Of a DNA stretch of 64,000 nucleotides, positions 48,375-56,973 are shown one piece after another. This DNA is from Sporomusa sphaeroides DSM 2875 (lineage in GTDB: Bacteria > Bacillota > Negativicutes > Sporomusales > Sporomusaceae), in assembly GCF_001941975.2 (NCBI RefSeq), contig NZ_CP146991.1, forward strand, positions 1,440,524-1,504,523. The letters are read 5' to 3'. Within the stretch, counting starts at the first letter, position 1, and each line of letters starts with the position of its first letter. The position numbers were made by a program, and so were the translations under genes. The notes under the pieces are model-generated. The model saw only the letters and a list, made by a program, of their open reading frames with translations, did not search any database and was not told the origin of the DNA.

Positions 48375-49268
48375 ATGAGCAGACTTGTCGAATGTGTACC
48401 TAATTTTAGTGAGGGACGGCGACCGGAAGTTATTGCGGCTATTACCGGGGAGGTAACGAAAGTGACAGGGGTGACACTCTTAAATGTTAACTCCGATGCC
48501 AGCCACAACCGTACGGTAGTCACTTTTGTCGGCGAACCTCAGGCAGCCAAACTGGCAGCTTTTAATGCCTGCGCCAAAGCGGCTGAGCTGATTGATATGG
48601 AGCAGCATCAGGGCGAGCATCCCCGCATCGGCGCTACTGATGTCATTCCGTTTATTCCTGTCAGTAATATTACTATGGAAGAGTGTGTGGAGCTTGCCAA
48701 TGAACTGGGCCGGGAAATTGCCGAAAAGCTGGACATTCCTGTGTATTTGTACGAAGCGGCTGCCAAAACTCCGGCCAGGGTTAAGCTGCCTGATGTGCGC
48801 AAGGGTGAGTATGAAGGGCTAAAGACTGCTATCAGCACTCCGGAACGCACTCCGGACTTTGGTCCGGCCCGGATGCATCCGACTGCCGGCGCAACGGTAG
48901 TCGGGGCGCGTCAATTCCTGATTGCTTATAACATTAACCTCAGCACTTCTGATGTTGCTATTGCCAAAAAAATTGCCAATAGCATTCGTGAGGTCAAAGG
49001 CGGCTACAAATATTGCCGGGCTATGGGGGTAATGATTGAAGAACGGAATATGGCGCAGGTTACTATTAATATGGTAGACTATACCGGTACACCGCTGCAC
49101 CGGGTATTTGAAACCGTCAAATCAGAGGCGGCACGGTATGGTGTTTCGATTATTGGCAGTGAAATTGTCGGTATGGTTCCTTTGCAGGCGCTTGTTGACA
49201 CGGCAGATTTTTATTTACGGTTGGAAGGCTTTGACCGCAAGCAGGTATTGGAAGAAAACCTTAGATAA
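48375..49268 (+). CDS. ftcD: Glutamate formimidoyltransferase
   Basis: 297 residues, transferring the formimino group of N-formimino-glutamate to tetrahydrofolate. The N-terminus VECVPNFSEGRR is the family signature. QHQGEHPRIGATDVIPFIP near residue 75 has the catalytic His, and VGARQFLIAYNINL lies near 177. Here it is a separate gene; animal enzymes fuse it to the cyclodeaminase. GAAGGAGAG before the ATG. Part of the gltS-ftcD-fchA unit. Confidence 0.95.
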   Translation: MSRLVECVPNFSEGRRPEVIAAITGEVTKVTGVTLLNVNSDASHNRTVVTFVGEPQAAKLAAFNACAKAAELIDMEQHQGEHPRIGATDVIPFIPVSNITMEECVELANELGREIAEKLDIPVYLYEAAAKTPARVKLPDVRKGEYEGLKTAISTPERTPDFGPARMHPTAGATVVGARQFLIAYNINLSTSDVAIAKKIANSIREVKGGYKYCRAMGVMIEERNMAQVTINMVDYTGTPLHRVFETVKSEAARYGVSIIGSEIVGMVPLQALVDTADFYLRLEGFDRKQVLEENLR

Positions 49269-49276
49269 AAGGGGTC

Positions 49277-49909
49277 ATGCAGATGTTGATGCAAATGAAA
49301 CTTACTGATTTCCTCGAAGAACTGGGTTCAAACTCACCGGCGCCGGGCGGCGGCAGCATTGCAGCCTTGGCCGGGTCTCTTGCCGGGTCCCTGACAGCCA
49401 TGGTTTGCCGGCTGACGGTGGGCAACAGCAAATATGCAGAAGTGCAGGGCGAGGTAGCAGCCATTCTTGCCGAAGCCGACAGCTTAAGGAGCGTACTTGC
49501 CCGTTATGTTGATGCCGATACCGAGGCGTTCAATGAAGTCATGGCGGCTTATAAGCTCCCCAAAACCACGGAAGAGGAAAAGGCGGCGCGAACTGCTGCT
49601 ATTCAACACGCCATGCAACAGGCGGCTAATCTGCCGCTGGCTGTTGCCGAGTGTTGCTTGAAAGTGCTTGCTCTGGCAGGGCGGGTGCTCGCCATTGGCA
49701 ATGCCAATGCTGCCAGCGACGCAGCGGTGGCAGGTCTGATGGCTCATGCCGGCTTGCATGGCGCGCTGTTTAATGTGAAAATTAATTTAGGAAGTATTAA
49801 AGACGGCGCCTTTGTCACTGTCACTCAAACAAAAATTAAAGAATTTGTTGAACAAGACAGTAAGCTGCATACTGAACTGCTGACAGTTGCAGGCAGGGTT
49901 ATCGGCTAA
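49277..49909 (+). CDS. fchA: Formimidotetrahydrofolate cyclodeaminase
   Basis: 210 residues, mostly helical, releasing ammonia from 5-formimino-THF to give methenyl-THF. LTDFLEELGSNSPAPGGGSIAALAGSLAGSLTAMVCRLTVG from about residue 10 is the family signature, and NANAASDAAVAGLMAHAGLHGALFNVKINL lies near 155. ATG codons at 49277, 49283 and 49289 are all in frame; GGGG at 49271 best suits 49283. It starts 8 bases after ftcD and ends in a clear terminator. Confidence 0.93.
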   Translation: MQMLMQMKLTDFLEELGSNSPAPGGGSIAALAGSLAGSLTAMVCRLTVGNSKYAEVQGEVAAILAEADSLRSVLARYVDADTEAFNEVMAAYKLPKTTEEEKAARTAAIQHAMQQAANLPLAVAECCLKVLALAGRVLAIGNANAASDAAVAGLMAHAGLHGALFNVKINLGSIKDGAFVTVTQTKIKEFVEQDSKLHTELLTVAGRVIG

Positions 49910-49915
49910 TGAATG

Positions 49916-49947
49916 TTTGCCTCCGGCTATTGCCGGAGGCTTTTTTG
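49916..49947 (+). terminator. Intrinsic terminator after fchA
   Basis: GCCTCCGGC pairs with GCCGGAGGC around TATT, followed by TTTTTT. Confidence 0.92.
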
Positions 49948-49949
49948 TC

Positions 49950-50041
49950 CTAACAGAAAGTATAACTTTCTTAAAAGCAGGATAAGGGCAACATCGGTTT
50001 GCGCTGTCGCTAAAGGCTCGGCACAAGCCGTGTTTTCTTTA
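49950..50041 (+). repeat. Dispersed intergenic repeat, family A, copy 3
   Basis: TAACAGAAAGTATAACTTTC, then GGATAAGGGCAACATCGG and GGCACAAGCCGTGTTTTCTTTA, nearly identical to the inverted copy at about 38.6 kb and close to the one in the purine leader. It lies right after the fchA terminator. The rest of the gap to korD is AT-rich and probably holds the kor promoter (TATACT near 50092). Confidence 0.75.
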
Positions 50042-50178
50042 TGATAACGGCAGGACAATACGTTTGTACGTCGAAGTGTATAGAAATGTAGTTATACTAA
50101 AGTTTATGTAAATAAAGTGTTACCTGGACAAAACGTATGGCTTTTTGAATAGAACAAAGATGTGTGGGGGTGAGTATG

Positions 50179-50388
50179 ATGCCTAAAATCCATGTATTTG
50201 GCGAAAAGTGCAAAAGCTGTGGTCTTTGTATTGAAGTATGTCCGAAGAAGGTGCTGGCTGTTGGCGATAAGGCTAACTCTAAGGGCTATTACACGATAAT
50301 TGCCGCCGAGGAAGATAAATGCGTGAGCTGCGCCTTATGCGCTCTGATGTGTCCGGATATTGCACTGGAAGTGTACAAAGAGTCCTAG
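50179..50388 (+). CDS. korD: 2-oxoacid:ferredoxin oxidoreductase, ferredoxin (delta) subunit
   Basis: About 69 residues with two [4Fe-4S] motifs: CKSCGLCIEVCPKKV near residue 10 and CVSCALCALMCPDIA near 46. It carries electrons from the catalytic subunits to free ferredoxin. The ATG at 50179 has GGGGGTGAG at the proper distance; ATG 50176 and GTG 50164 are alternatives. First gene of a four-subunit operon. Confidence 0.92.
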   Translation: MPKIHVFGEKCKSCGLCIEVCPKKVLAVGDKANSKGYYTIIAAEEDKCVSCALCALMCPDIALEVYKES

Positions 50389-50453
50389 TACTTTACACCA
50401 CCTCTTAATCTCAAATGTTAAGCGGCGCATGGTACTAGAAAGGAGAGAACATT

Positions 50454-51524
50454 ATGGACAAGAAACTAATCAAAGGCAATGAAGCCATTGCCGAAGCAGC
50501 AATCAAGGCAGGCTGTAAACTGTTTTTTGGTTATCCCATTACACCGTCCACAGAAATCGTGGAATACCTGTCAAAGCATTTGCCCAAAGCCGGAGGAACG
50601 CTGCTGCAGGGTGAGGACGAAGTTGCCTCGATAAATATGTGTTACGGTGCAGCCTGTACCGGTGCGCGGGTTATGACTGCCTCCTCCAGTCCTGGCTACA
50701 GTCTAAAACAGGAGGGCTTATCTTATATTGCGGCTGCCGAATTGCCGGTGGTTGTCGTCAATATTAACCGGACCGGACCTGGTCTTGGCGGCCTTGGACC
50801 CACTCAGTCCGACTATTTCCAATGTACCAAAGGGGGAGGTCATGGCGATTACCGTCTGATCGTGCTGGCTCCTTCCAAAGCGCAGGAAATGTATGACTAC
50901 ACGCTGGAAGCTTTTGATCTTGCCGATAAGTATCGCAACCCTGTACTTATTCTTGCCGACGGCTTCTTAGGCCAGATGATGGAACCGGTGGAGCTTAAAG
51001 AACGTCAGGCAGTGGAATTGCCGGCAAAAGACTGGGTGATTGACGGCTGTGCCGGCAGGCCGAAACGCAAGCTTGCCAGTTTTTCGCTTACCAATGAAAT
51101 TGGTGAAGTCAATAACCTGTATTGGGAAGCCAAATATAAGAATATACAAGGGCTGGAGCAGCGCTGGGAAGAATTTCAGACTGAAGATGCCGAATACCTG
51201 ATTGCCGCTTACGGCACCTGTGCCAGAATTGCTAAGACCGTGGTGCTGAATGCACGCAAGCAGGGAATTAAGCTGGGATTAATCCGGCCCATTACGCTGT
51301 GGCCGTTCCCGGAAAAGGCCTTTGCTCCCTACCGGGGGAAGGTTAAAGGTGTACTGACTGTGGAGTTAAATACCGGACAAATGATTGAAGATGTCAAGCT
51401 GGCGCTGGAATGCAGCGTGCCGGTCAAACTTCACCGGCGTTTGGGCGGCATGCTGCCACACGAAGATGAAATACTGGGAGACCTTATTAAACAATTGGAA
51501 ATCCCCGTAGTGCGGGAGGTGTAA
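50454..51524 (+). CDS. korA: 2-oxoacid:ferredoxin oxidoreductase, alpha subunit (Kor/Vor type)
   Basis: 356 residues. KGNEAIAEAAIKAGCKLFFGYPITPSTEIVEYLS at the start and GEDEVASINMCYGAACTGARVMTASSSPGYSL near 55-85 are typical of the alpha subunit without a fused gamma domain. Sequence alone does not separate 2-oxoglutarate from branched-chain (Vor) or other oxoacid specificity. The nearby glutamate genes favour 2-oxoglutarate. GAAAGGAGAG precedes the ATG. Confidence 0.9.
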   Translation: MDKKLIKGNEAIAEAAIKAGCKLFFGYPITPSTEIVEYLSKHLPKAGGTLLQGEDEVASINMCYGAACTGARVMTASSSPGYSLKQEGLSYIAAAELPVVVVNINRTGPGLGGLGPTQSDYFQCTKGGGHGDYRLIVLAPSKAQEMYDYTLEAFDLADKYRNPVLILADGFLGQMMEPVELKERQAVELPAKDWVIDGCAGRPKRKLASFSLTNEIGEVNNLYWEAKYKNIQGLEQRWEEFQTEDAEYLIAAYGTCARIAKTVVLNARKQGIKLGLIRPITLWPFPEKAFAPYRGKVKGVLTVELNTGQMIEDVKLALECSVPVKLHRRLGGMLPHEDEILGDLIKQLEIPVVREV

Positions 51525-51526
51525 TA

Positions 51527-52279
51527 ATGGAAAAAGTATTTAGCAAAACTGCAGGCTTGACAGATATCCCCTTTCACTATTGTCCAGGCTGTACTCATGG
51601 AATTATTCACCGCTTAATTGGTGAAGTTATGGAAGAACTTGATATTATTGATAAAACCATCGGGGTAGCGCCGGTAGGCTGTGCCGGTTTTTCCCTGGAT
51701 TTTTTCAGTTGTGATTTTGTAGGCGCGGCGCATGGTCGGGCGCAGGCGGTAGGCACCGGGATTAAACGGGCGCTGCCTGACAGACTGGTGTTCACCTATC
51801 AGGGCGACGGCGACATTGCCGCCATTGGTACGGCCCATGCGATTCATGTGGCGGCCAGAGGGGAAAAGATTACCTCCATCATGGTTAATAATGCTGTATT
51901 TGGCATGACCGGCGGCCAGATGGCCCCTACCACTATCACCGGGCAGGTAACGACAACAAGTCCTTATGGCCGTGATGACAGCCTTGTCGGTGCGCCTATT
52001 GATTTGCCCAAGACCATTGCCAGTTTGAGCGGTGCGGTCTATGTTGCTGCCGTTTCAGTAGATTCGCCTAAAAATATTATTCAGGCCAAAAAAGCGCTTA
52101 AGCGGGCTTTTCAGGTACAGCAACTGGGATTAGGCTTTGCCTTTGTCAGCATATTATCGTCTTGTCCGACCAACTGGGGATTGTCGCCTGTCGACAGCCT
52201 CAAATGGCTGCAGGAAAATATGCTGCCTATCTACGAAATGGGCGAGCTTAAAGTACCTGAGGAGGTGAAAGCGCTATGA
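51527..52279 (+). CDS. korB: 2-oxoacid:ferredoxin oxidoreductase, beta (TPP-binding) subunit
   Basis: 250 residues. HYCPGCTHGIIHRLIGE near residue 17 carries cluster or TPP-site cysteines. VFTYQGDGDIAAIGTAHAIHVAARGEKITSIMVNNAVFGMTGGQMAPTT, from about residue 88, is the GDG-x(n)-NN thiamine-diphosphate motif. It starts 3 bases after korA and overlaps korC by the ATGA pattern. Confidence 0.93.
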   Translation: MEKVFSKTAGLTDIPFHYCPGCTHGIIHRLIGEVMEELDIIDKTIGVAPVGCAGFSLDFFSCDFVGAAHGRAQAVGTGIKRALPDRLVFTYQGDGDIAAIGTAHAIHVAARGEKITSIMVNNAVFGMTGGQMAPTTITGQVTTTSPYGRDDSLVGAPIDLPKTIASLSGAVYVAAVSVDSPKNIIQAKKALKRAFQVQQLGLGFAFVSILSSCPTNWGLSPVDSLKWLQENMLPIYEMGELKVPEEVKAL

Positions 52280-52806
52280 TGGACAAAATTCTTTTAGCCG
52301 GCTTCGGCGGTCAGGGAGTTATGTTTATCGGCAAAGTATTGGCTTATTCCGGTATGCTGGGTGGGCGTGAGGTCTGCTGGATTCCCTCCTATGGCCCTGA
52401 AATGCGCGGCGGGACAGCCAACTGCTCGGTATTGGTTTCTGACGAAGAAATTCATTCTCCGGTCATTAACCAGGCAGATGCAGGTATTGTGCTTAACCAG
52501 CCTTCCTATGATAAATTCCTGGCACGCGTTAAGCCAGGCGGCACACTGGTAGTAAACAGCTCCATTATTGATACCACGCAAAAACGGGATGATATCAACA
52601 TTGTTGCCGTTCCGGCCACCGAGCTGGCGAATGAGATTGGCAATGCCAGCCTCGCTAATATGGTTTGCCTGGGAGCTTTGCTGCCTGCTTTATCCTTGGT
52701 TGACCTGGACAGTGTTAAAACGGCTATGGACGAAGTTATCGGCAAGAAAAAGCCGGAGCTGTATGAACTAAATGTTGCTGCCATTCGCAAAGGCTTGCAA
52801 AAATAA
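52276..52806 (+). CDS. korC: 2-oxoacid:ferredoxin oxidoreductase, gamma subunit
   Basis: 176 residues with ILLAGFGGQGVMFIGKVLAYSGMLGGREVCWIPSYGPEMRGGTANCSVLVSDE at the start, the hallmark of the gamma subunit (FGGQGV and GPEMRGGT). It completes the KorDABC complex. GAGGAGGTGA inside the end of korB is its ribosome site; ATG at 52276 or 52279. Confidence 0.93.
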   Translation: MMDKILLAGFGGQGVMFIGKVLAYSGMLGGREVCWIPSYGPEMRGGTANCSVLVSDEEIHSPVINQADAGIVLNQPSYDKFLARVKPGGTLVVNSSIIDTTQKRDDINIVAVPATELANEIGNASLANMVCLGALLPALSLVDLDSVKTAMDEVIGKKKPELYELNVAAIRKGLQK

Positions 52807-52849
52807 AAAGAACTGAATAAAAGAGCGGGTTAATCCCCGGATGATAAGA

Positions 52850-52900
52850 ACGGCTAAGCTTCAGCCGGAGTTAACACTCTGCCTGAAGCTTAGTCTTACT
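52850..52900 (+). terminator. Probable terminator of the kor operon
   Basis: CTAAGCTTCAG pairs with CTGAAGCTTAG around 20-odd bases, followed by TCTTACTTTATTT. Long loop and imperfect T-run. Confidence 0.55.
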
Positions 52901-52964
52901 TTATTTCCTCATTTATGATATAATTAAATGATATACTTATAACAGAAAATGAAATGAGAACAGT

Positions 52965-53633
52965 ATGATGATTAAGCGAATACTCTCTTTGCTTTGGGGG
53001 TTATTTTTGTTTGCCCTGGGAATTGTCCTTACTGTCCAAAGTAATCTGGGAACAGCGCCCTGGGATGTTTTGCATCTGGGCTTAACCAATTATTTGCCGC
53101 TTACACTGGGGCAAGTGTCCCAACTGACAGGAATCCTGGTCATTGGCGTTAGCTGGTTTTTGGGCGTAAAGCCCGGTTGGGGCAGTTTTGCCAATATGTA
53201 TTTTATTGGTTTATTTATTGATATTATTATGGCTGTTGGCTGGATCCCAATGATGCACCACTGGCTGCTGCAACTGGCTCTGCTGTTTATGGGTATCTGG
53301 CTAATCGGCTGGGCCACTTTCTTCTATTTATCGGCTGCTTTTGGCGCCGGACCGCGCGATAGCCTGATGGTTGCCGTTGTCCGGAAAATCGGCTGGCCGG
53401 TATGGAAGATACGAACCATTCTTGAGACCAGTGTGACAGCTATCGGCTATTTTCTTGGCGGGCCTGTCGGTGTTGGTACGATTATCATCGCGTTTACTCT
53501 GGGGCCATCCATTCAATGGGCTTTTAGTATTATGGGAAAACGGGCCCAGGATATTAATCATGATCCGCTGATTTTCCGTGAGAGAAAATCAGCCGTTAAT
53601 GATAAGCCGGAACAGCATTCAGAAACTACATGA
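52965..53633 (+). CDS. YczE/YyaS family membrane protein
   Basis: 222 residues, 5-6 membrane segments. LFALGIVLTVQSNLGTAPWDVLHLGLTNYLPLTLGQVSQLTGILVIG from about residue 16 and a GAGPRDSLM motif near 126 are typical of the YczE-like group, which recalls YitT proteins. No activity is established for the family in general. A polar tail of about 30 residues is probably cytoplasmic. It begins ATGATG with a weak ribosome site and is followed within 31 bases by rarD. Confidence 0.8.
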   Translation: MMIKRILSLLWGLFLFALGIVLTVQSNLGTAPWDVLHLGLTNYLPLTLGQVSQLTGILVIGVSWFLGVKPGWGSFANMYFIGLFIDIIMAVGWIPMMHHWLLQLALLFMGIWLIGWATFFYLSAAFGAGPRDSLMVAVVRKIGWPVWKIRTILETSVTAIGYFLGGPVGVGTIIIAFTLGPSIQWAFSIMGKRAQDINHDPLIFRERKSAVNDKPEQHSETT

Positions 53634-53663
53634 CCGTATAATTACATAAAGGTGGGAACACAC

Positions 53664-54626
53664 TTGCAGATAAAAACAAGTCAGCAGAATGAACGGCTGA
53701 GAGGAATAATATTAGCTGTCGGCGCCTATTGCTTATGGGGAATATTGCCGATTTACTGGAAACAATTACCTAATGTTTCGGCTTATGAGATTTTGGCACA
53801 TCGTGTTGTTTGGTCCTTTTTCTTTATGTTTGCTGTTATCCTGACAACACGCAGTCTGCGCCAATTTTTAGATGAGACTAAGCAGATTTGCCGTAATCGC
53901 AAAAAACTTGGGGGCTTATTCATCGTTTCCACATTAATCAGTATCAACTGGTGGGTTTATATCTGGGCGGTTAATGCAAGCCGGATTGTGGAAACCAGCC
54001 TCGGCTATTATATTAATCCGCTTGTCAGTGTCTTGCTGGGGATTATTGTTTTGAAGGAAAAATTGTCGCTGTGGCAAACTGTGTCATTTATGCTGGCGGC
54101 TGTCGGTGTACTGACAATGACGATTAATTTTGGCGCTATTCCCTGGGTATCTTTGTGGTTAGCCTTTACGTTTGCCTTTTATGGCATGTGCAAGAAAATC
54201 CTTGCTATTGGGGCGGTAACGGCTACTACGCTGGAGACGCTTATTGTATCGCCCTTTGCCGTAGCCTATTTGCTGTATGTATACGGGCAGGGGGGAGCCG
54301 CCTTTAGTCTTGCTATGCCAACTACCGCTGCGTTGCTGATGGGGGCCGGTGCGGTCACTGCCATACCTTTGCTGTTATTTGCCGGCGGTGCTAACCGCTT
54401 GCCGCTAAGCTTGCTGGGGTTTATCCAATACCTGTCGCCGACTATTTCTTTAACCGTGGGTGTACTTTTGTATCATGAGCCGTTTACAAGCACCCATCTG
54501 GTTTCCTTTAGCTTAATATGGCTGGCTCTCGGCATATTCTCGTTAGCCAGGACGAAGCTGTTTATTAAAGCCGAAGAACGGATTATCGGCTTGTTTAAAG
54601 GCCGTCAGGAAAAACTATCCTCTTGA
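53664..54626 (+). CDS. rarD: RarD-type EamA transporter
   Basis: About 320 residues with 10 membrane helices in two EamA halves. GAYCLWGILPIYWKQLPNVSAYEILAHRVVWSF near residue 22 and INWWVYIWAVNASRIVETSLGYYINPLVSVLLGIIVLKE near 92 are RarD signatures. Drug/metabolite transporter superfamily; the natural substrate is not established. TTG at 53664, 7 bases after AAGGTGGG, is preferred to a GTG 12 bases earlier. Confidence 0.9.
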   Translation: MQIKTSQQNERLRGIILAVGAYCLWGILPIYWKQLPNVSAYEILAHRVVWSFFFMFAVILTTRSLRQFLDETKQICRNRKKLGGLFIVSTLISINWWVYIWAVNASRIVETSLGYYINPLVSVLLGIIVLKEKLSLWQTVSFMLAAVGVLTMTINFGAIPWVSLWLAFTFAFYGMCKKILAIGAVTATTLETLIVSPFAVAYLLYVYGQGGAAFSLAMPTTAALLMGAGAVTAIPLLLFAGGANRLPLSLLGFIQYLSPTISLTVGVLLYHEPFTSTHLVSFSLIWLALGIFSLARTKLFIKAEERIIGLFKGRQEKLSS

Positions 54627-54669
54627 ACGATTGGATCTTTTTTTCTGACAGGTAAGGCAGGCATTAGAT

Positions 54670-54702
54670 AAGGCCGCTTTCTGATTGGCAGAAGGTGGCC
54701 TG
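54670..54702. other. Strong hairpin between rarD and topB
   Basis: AGGCCGCTTTCTG pairs with CAGAAGGTGGCCT around ATTGG, 13 pairs including wobbles. No T-run follows on the plus strand, so it is not a standard terminator. Confidence 0.5.
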
Positions 54703-54750
54703 ATAAAAGGGGTATACTAATATTCATACTATATTTATGTGAGGTCTATT

Positions 54751-56937
54751 ATGAGCAAAATTGTAGTATTAGCAGAGAAACCTTCTGTAGGCCGGGACTT
54801 AGCCAGGGTATTGAAGTGCAATACCAAAGGCAATGGCTATTTTGAGGGAGCAAAATACATCGTTACCTGGGCGCTTGGGCATCTGGTGACATTGGCAGAT
54901 CCGGAAGGCTATGACGAAAAATACAAGGCATGGCGCCTGGAAGACTTGCCGATGCTGCCCAAAGAGCTTAAGCTGGTGATCATCAAGCAGACCGGCAAAC
55001 AATACAACACTGTTAAAGAGCAGCTTACGCGCAAAGATGTCAGTGAGATTGTTATTGCCACCGATGCCGGCCGGGAAGGCGAACTTGTCGCCCGCTGGAT
55101 CCTGGAGAAAGCGCATGTCAATAAGCCGGTAAAAAGACTGTGGATTTCGTCTGTTACTGACAAAGCTATTCTTGAGGGTTTCAACAACCTGAAACCAGGG
55201 AAAAACTATGAAAATCTGTACGCTTCAGCAGTAGCCCGCGCCGAAGCTGATTGGCTGGTAGGTATTAACGCCACCCGGGCCTTAACCACCAAGTACAATG
55301 CCCAGCTATCCTGCGGGCGGGTTCAGTCCCCAACGCTGGCCATTATTGCCGCCAGAGAAGCGGAAATAAAGAATTTTCAGCCACGGATGTATTATGGCAT
55401 TACGGCAGTTGCCGAACGCCTGAAATTAACCTGGCAGGATAGCAAAAGCAAAGACAGCAAGACCTTTGACCGAGAGGTTTGTGACAGGATTAGTAAAGCC
55501 ATCACCGGGAAAAAGGCCGAAATCCTTGATGTACATAAAACTAACAAGAAGAGCTTTGCATCGGCCTTATATGACTTAACAGAACTGCAGCGGGATGCCA
55601 ATAAGATTTTTGGATTTTCCGCTAAGGAAACCCTGTCAATTATGCAGAAATTATACGAAACCCATAAAGCCCTGACCTATCCGCGCACCGACTCGCGTTA
55701 TCTTTCAACAGATATTGTTGAGACCCTGAAGGACAGAGTAAAAGCGTGTGATACCGGCCTTTATTCCCGGCAAATCCTCAAAATACTGAAAGGGTCCATC
55801 AAGGCCGGCAGTCATTTTGTTGATAACAGCAAAGTATCTGACCATCATGCCATTATCCCGACCGAGCAGCCGGTGGTGCTGGCTGCTTTAACCGATAAGG
55901 AGAAGAAGATTTATGATTTAGTTGTCAAACGTTTTCTGGCAGTGCTGCTGCCGCCGTTTGAATATGAACAGACAACAGTTAAAGCGCAAATCGGCGGTGA
56001 GCTGTTTCTTGCCAAAGGCAAAACCGTACTTGCACCCGGCTGGAAAGAACTCTACACCAACACCCCGGATGAGGAAGATTCGGCTGACGGCATTGCCGAG
56101 CAATTGCTGCCCGGTCTTACTAAAGGCGACCTTTTGCCGATAGCCTCAGTTTCGCTGACTAAAGGCGCGACAAAACCGCCTGCTCCCTTTAATGAAGCCA
56201 GTTTGTTATCAGCCATGGAGAATCCGGCAAAATACATGTCAGGTGAGAGCCAGGCACTTAAACAAATTATTGGTGAAACAGGGGGACTTGGCACAGTTGC
56301 CACCAGGGCGGATATTATTGAAAAGCTATTTAGCAGTTTTGTTATTGAGAAAAAGGGCAAAGATATTTTTGTTACCTCCAAAGGCAGACAGCTGTTGGAT
56401 TTAGCCCCGGAAGAACTGAAATCACCGGCTTTAACGGCTGCATGGGAGCAGAAATTAAGCGCCATTGCTAAAGGACAGCTGCCCAAGCAGGCTTTTATTA
56501 CCGAGATCAAAGACTATACGAAAGCCATTATTATTGGTATAAAAAACAGTAAGGAACAGTTTAAGCACGATAATCTCAGCCGCACCCGCTGTCCGGAATG
56601 CGGCAAGTACTTGCTTGAGGTTAATGGGAAAAGAGGGAAAGCTTTAGTTTGTCAGGACCGTGAATGCGGTTACCGCAAGAATGTGGCCCAGACAACCAAT
56701 GCCCGCTGCCCTAAATGCCACAAAAAACTTGACCTCAAAGGGGAAGGCGAGGCACGGACTTTCGTGTGCGCCTGCGGTTATCGCGAGAAACTGGCAGCCT
56801 TTACCGAGCGTAGAAAGCAGGAAAATGATACGAAGATTTCTAAAAAGGATGTATCACGCTATTTAAACCAGCAGCCTGATAGTCAGCCTTTTAATACTGC
56901 GCTTGCCGAAGCGCTTGCCAAGCTTACATTAAAGTAA
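54751..56937 (+). CDS. topB: DNA topoisomerase III (type IA)
   Basis: About 728 residues. The TOPRIM domain opens KIVVLAEKPSVGRDLARVL, with ATDAGREGELVARWIL near residue 100. The active-site Tyr is in LTYPRTDSRYLS near 310, and PALT-type central domains include PFNEASLLSAMENPAKYM near 475. Two C-terminal zinc-finger-like segments (CPECGKYLLE...CQDREC and CPKCHKKLDL...CACGY, about 610-680) are present. Decatenates single-strand-linked DNA. The ATG at 54751 (MSKIVV) with TGAGGT upstream is preferred to a GTG 12 bases earlier. Confidence 0.95.
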   Translation: MSKIVVLAEKPSVGRDLARVLKCNTKGNGYFEGAKYIVTWALGHLVTLADPEGYDEKYKAWRLEDLPMLPKELKLVIIKQTGKQYNTVKEQLTRKDVSEIVIATDAGREGELVARWILEKAHVNKPVKRLWISSVTDKAILEGFNNLKPGKNYENLYASAVARAEADWLVGINATRALTTKYNAQLSCGRVQSPTLAIIAAREAEIKNFQPRMYYGITAVAERLKLTWQDSKSKDSKTFDREVCDRISKAITGKKAEILDVHKTNKKSFASALYDLTELQRDANKIFGFSAKETLSIMQKLYETHKALTYPRTDSRYLSTDIVETLKDRVKACDTGLYSRQILKILKGSIKAGSHFVDNSKVSDHHAIIPTEQPVVLAALTDKEKKIYDLVVKRFLAVLLPPFEYEQTTVKAQIGGELFLAKGKTVLAPGWKELYTNTPDEEDSADGIAEQLLPGLTKGDLLPIASVSLTKGATKPPAPFNEASLLSAMENPAKYMSGESQALKQIIGETGGLGTVATRADIIEKLFSSFVIEKKGKDIFVTSKGRQLLDLAPEELKSPALTAAWEQKLSAIAKGQLPKQAFITEIKDYTKAIIIGIKNSKEQFKHDNLSRTRCPECGKYLLEVNGKRGKALVCQDRECGYRKNVAQTTNARCPKCHKKLDLKGEGEARTFVCACGYREKLAAFTERRKQENDTKISKKDVSRYLNQQPDSQPFNTALAEALAKLTLK

Positions 56938-56973
56938 CAGGATGAATCCGAAGTGACTGAAGGCGGTAGTTTT

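Noticed and set aside
54670..54702. Terminator for rarD
   Set aside because: The stem is strong but is followed by GATAAAAGG and not a T-run. Kept only as a hairpin.
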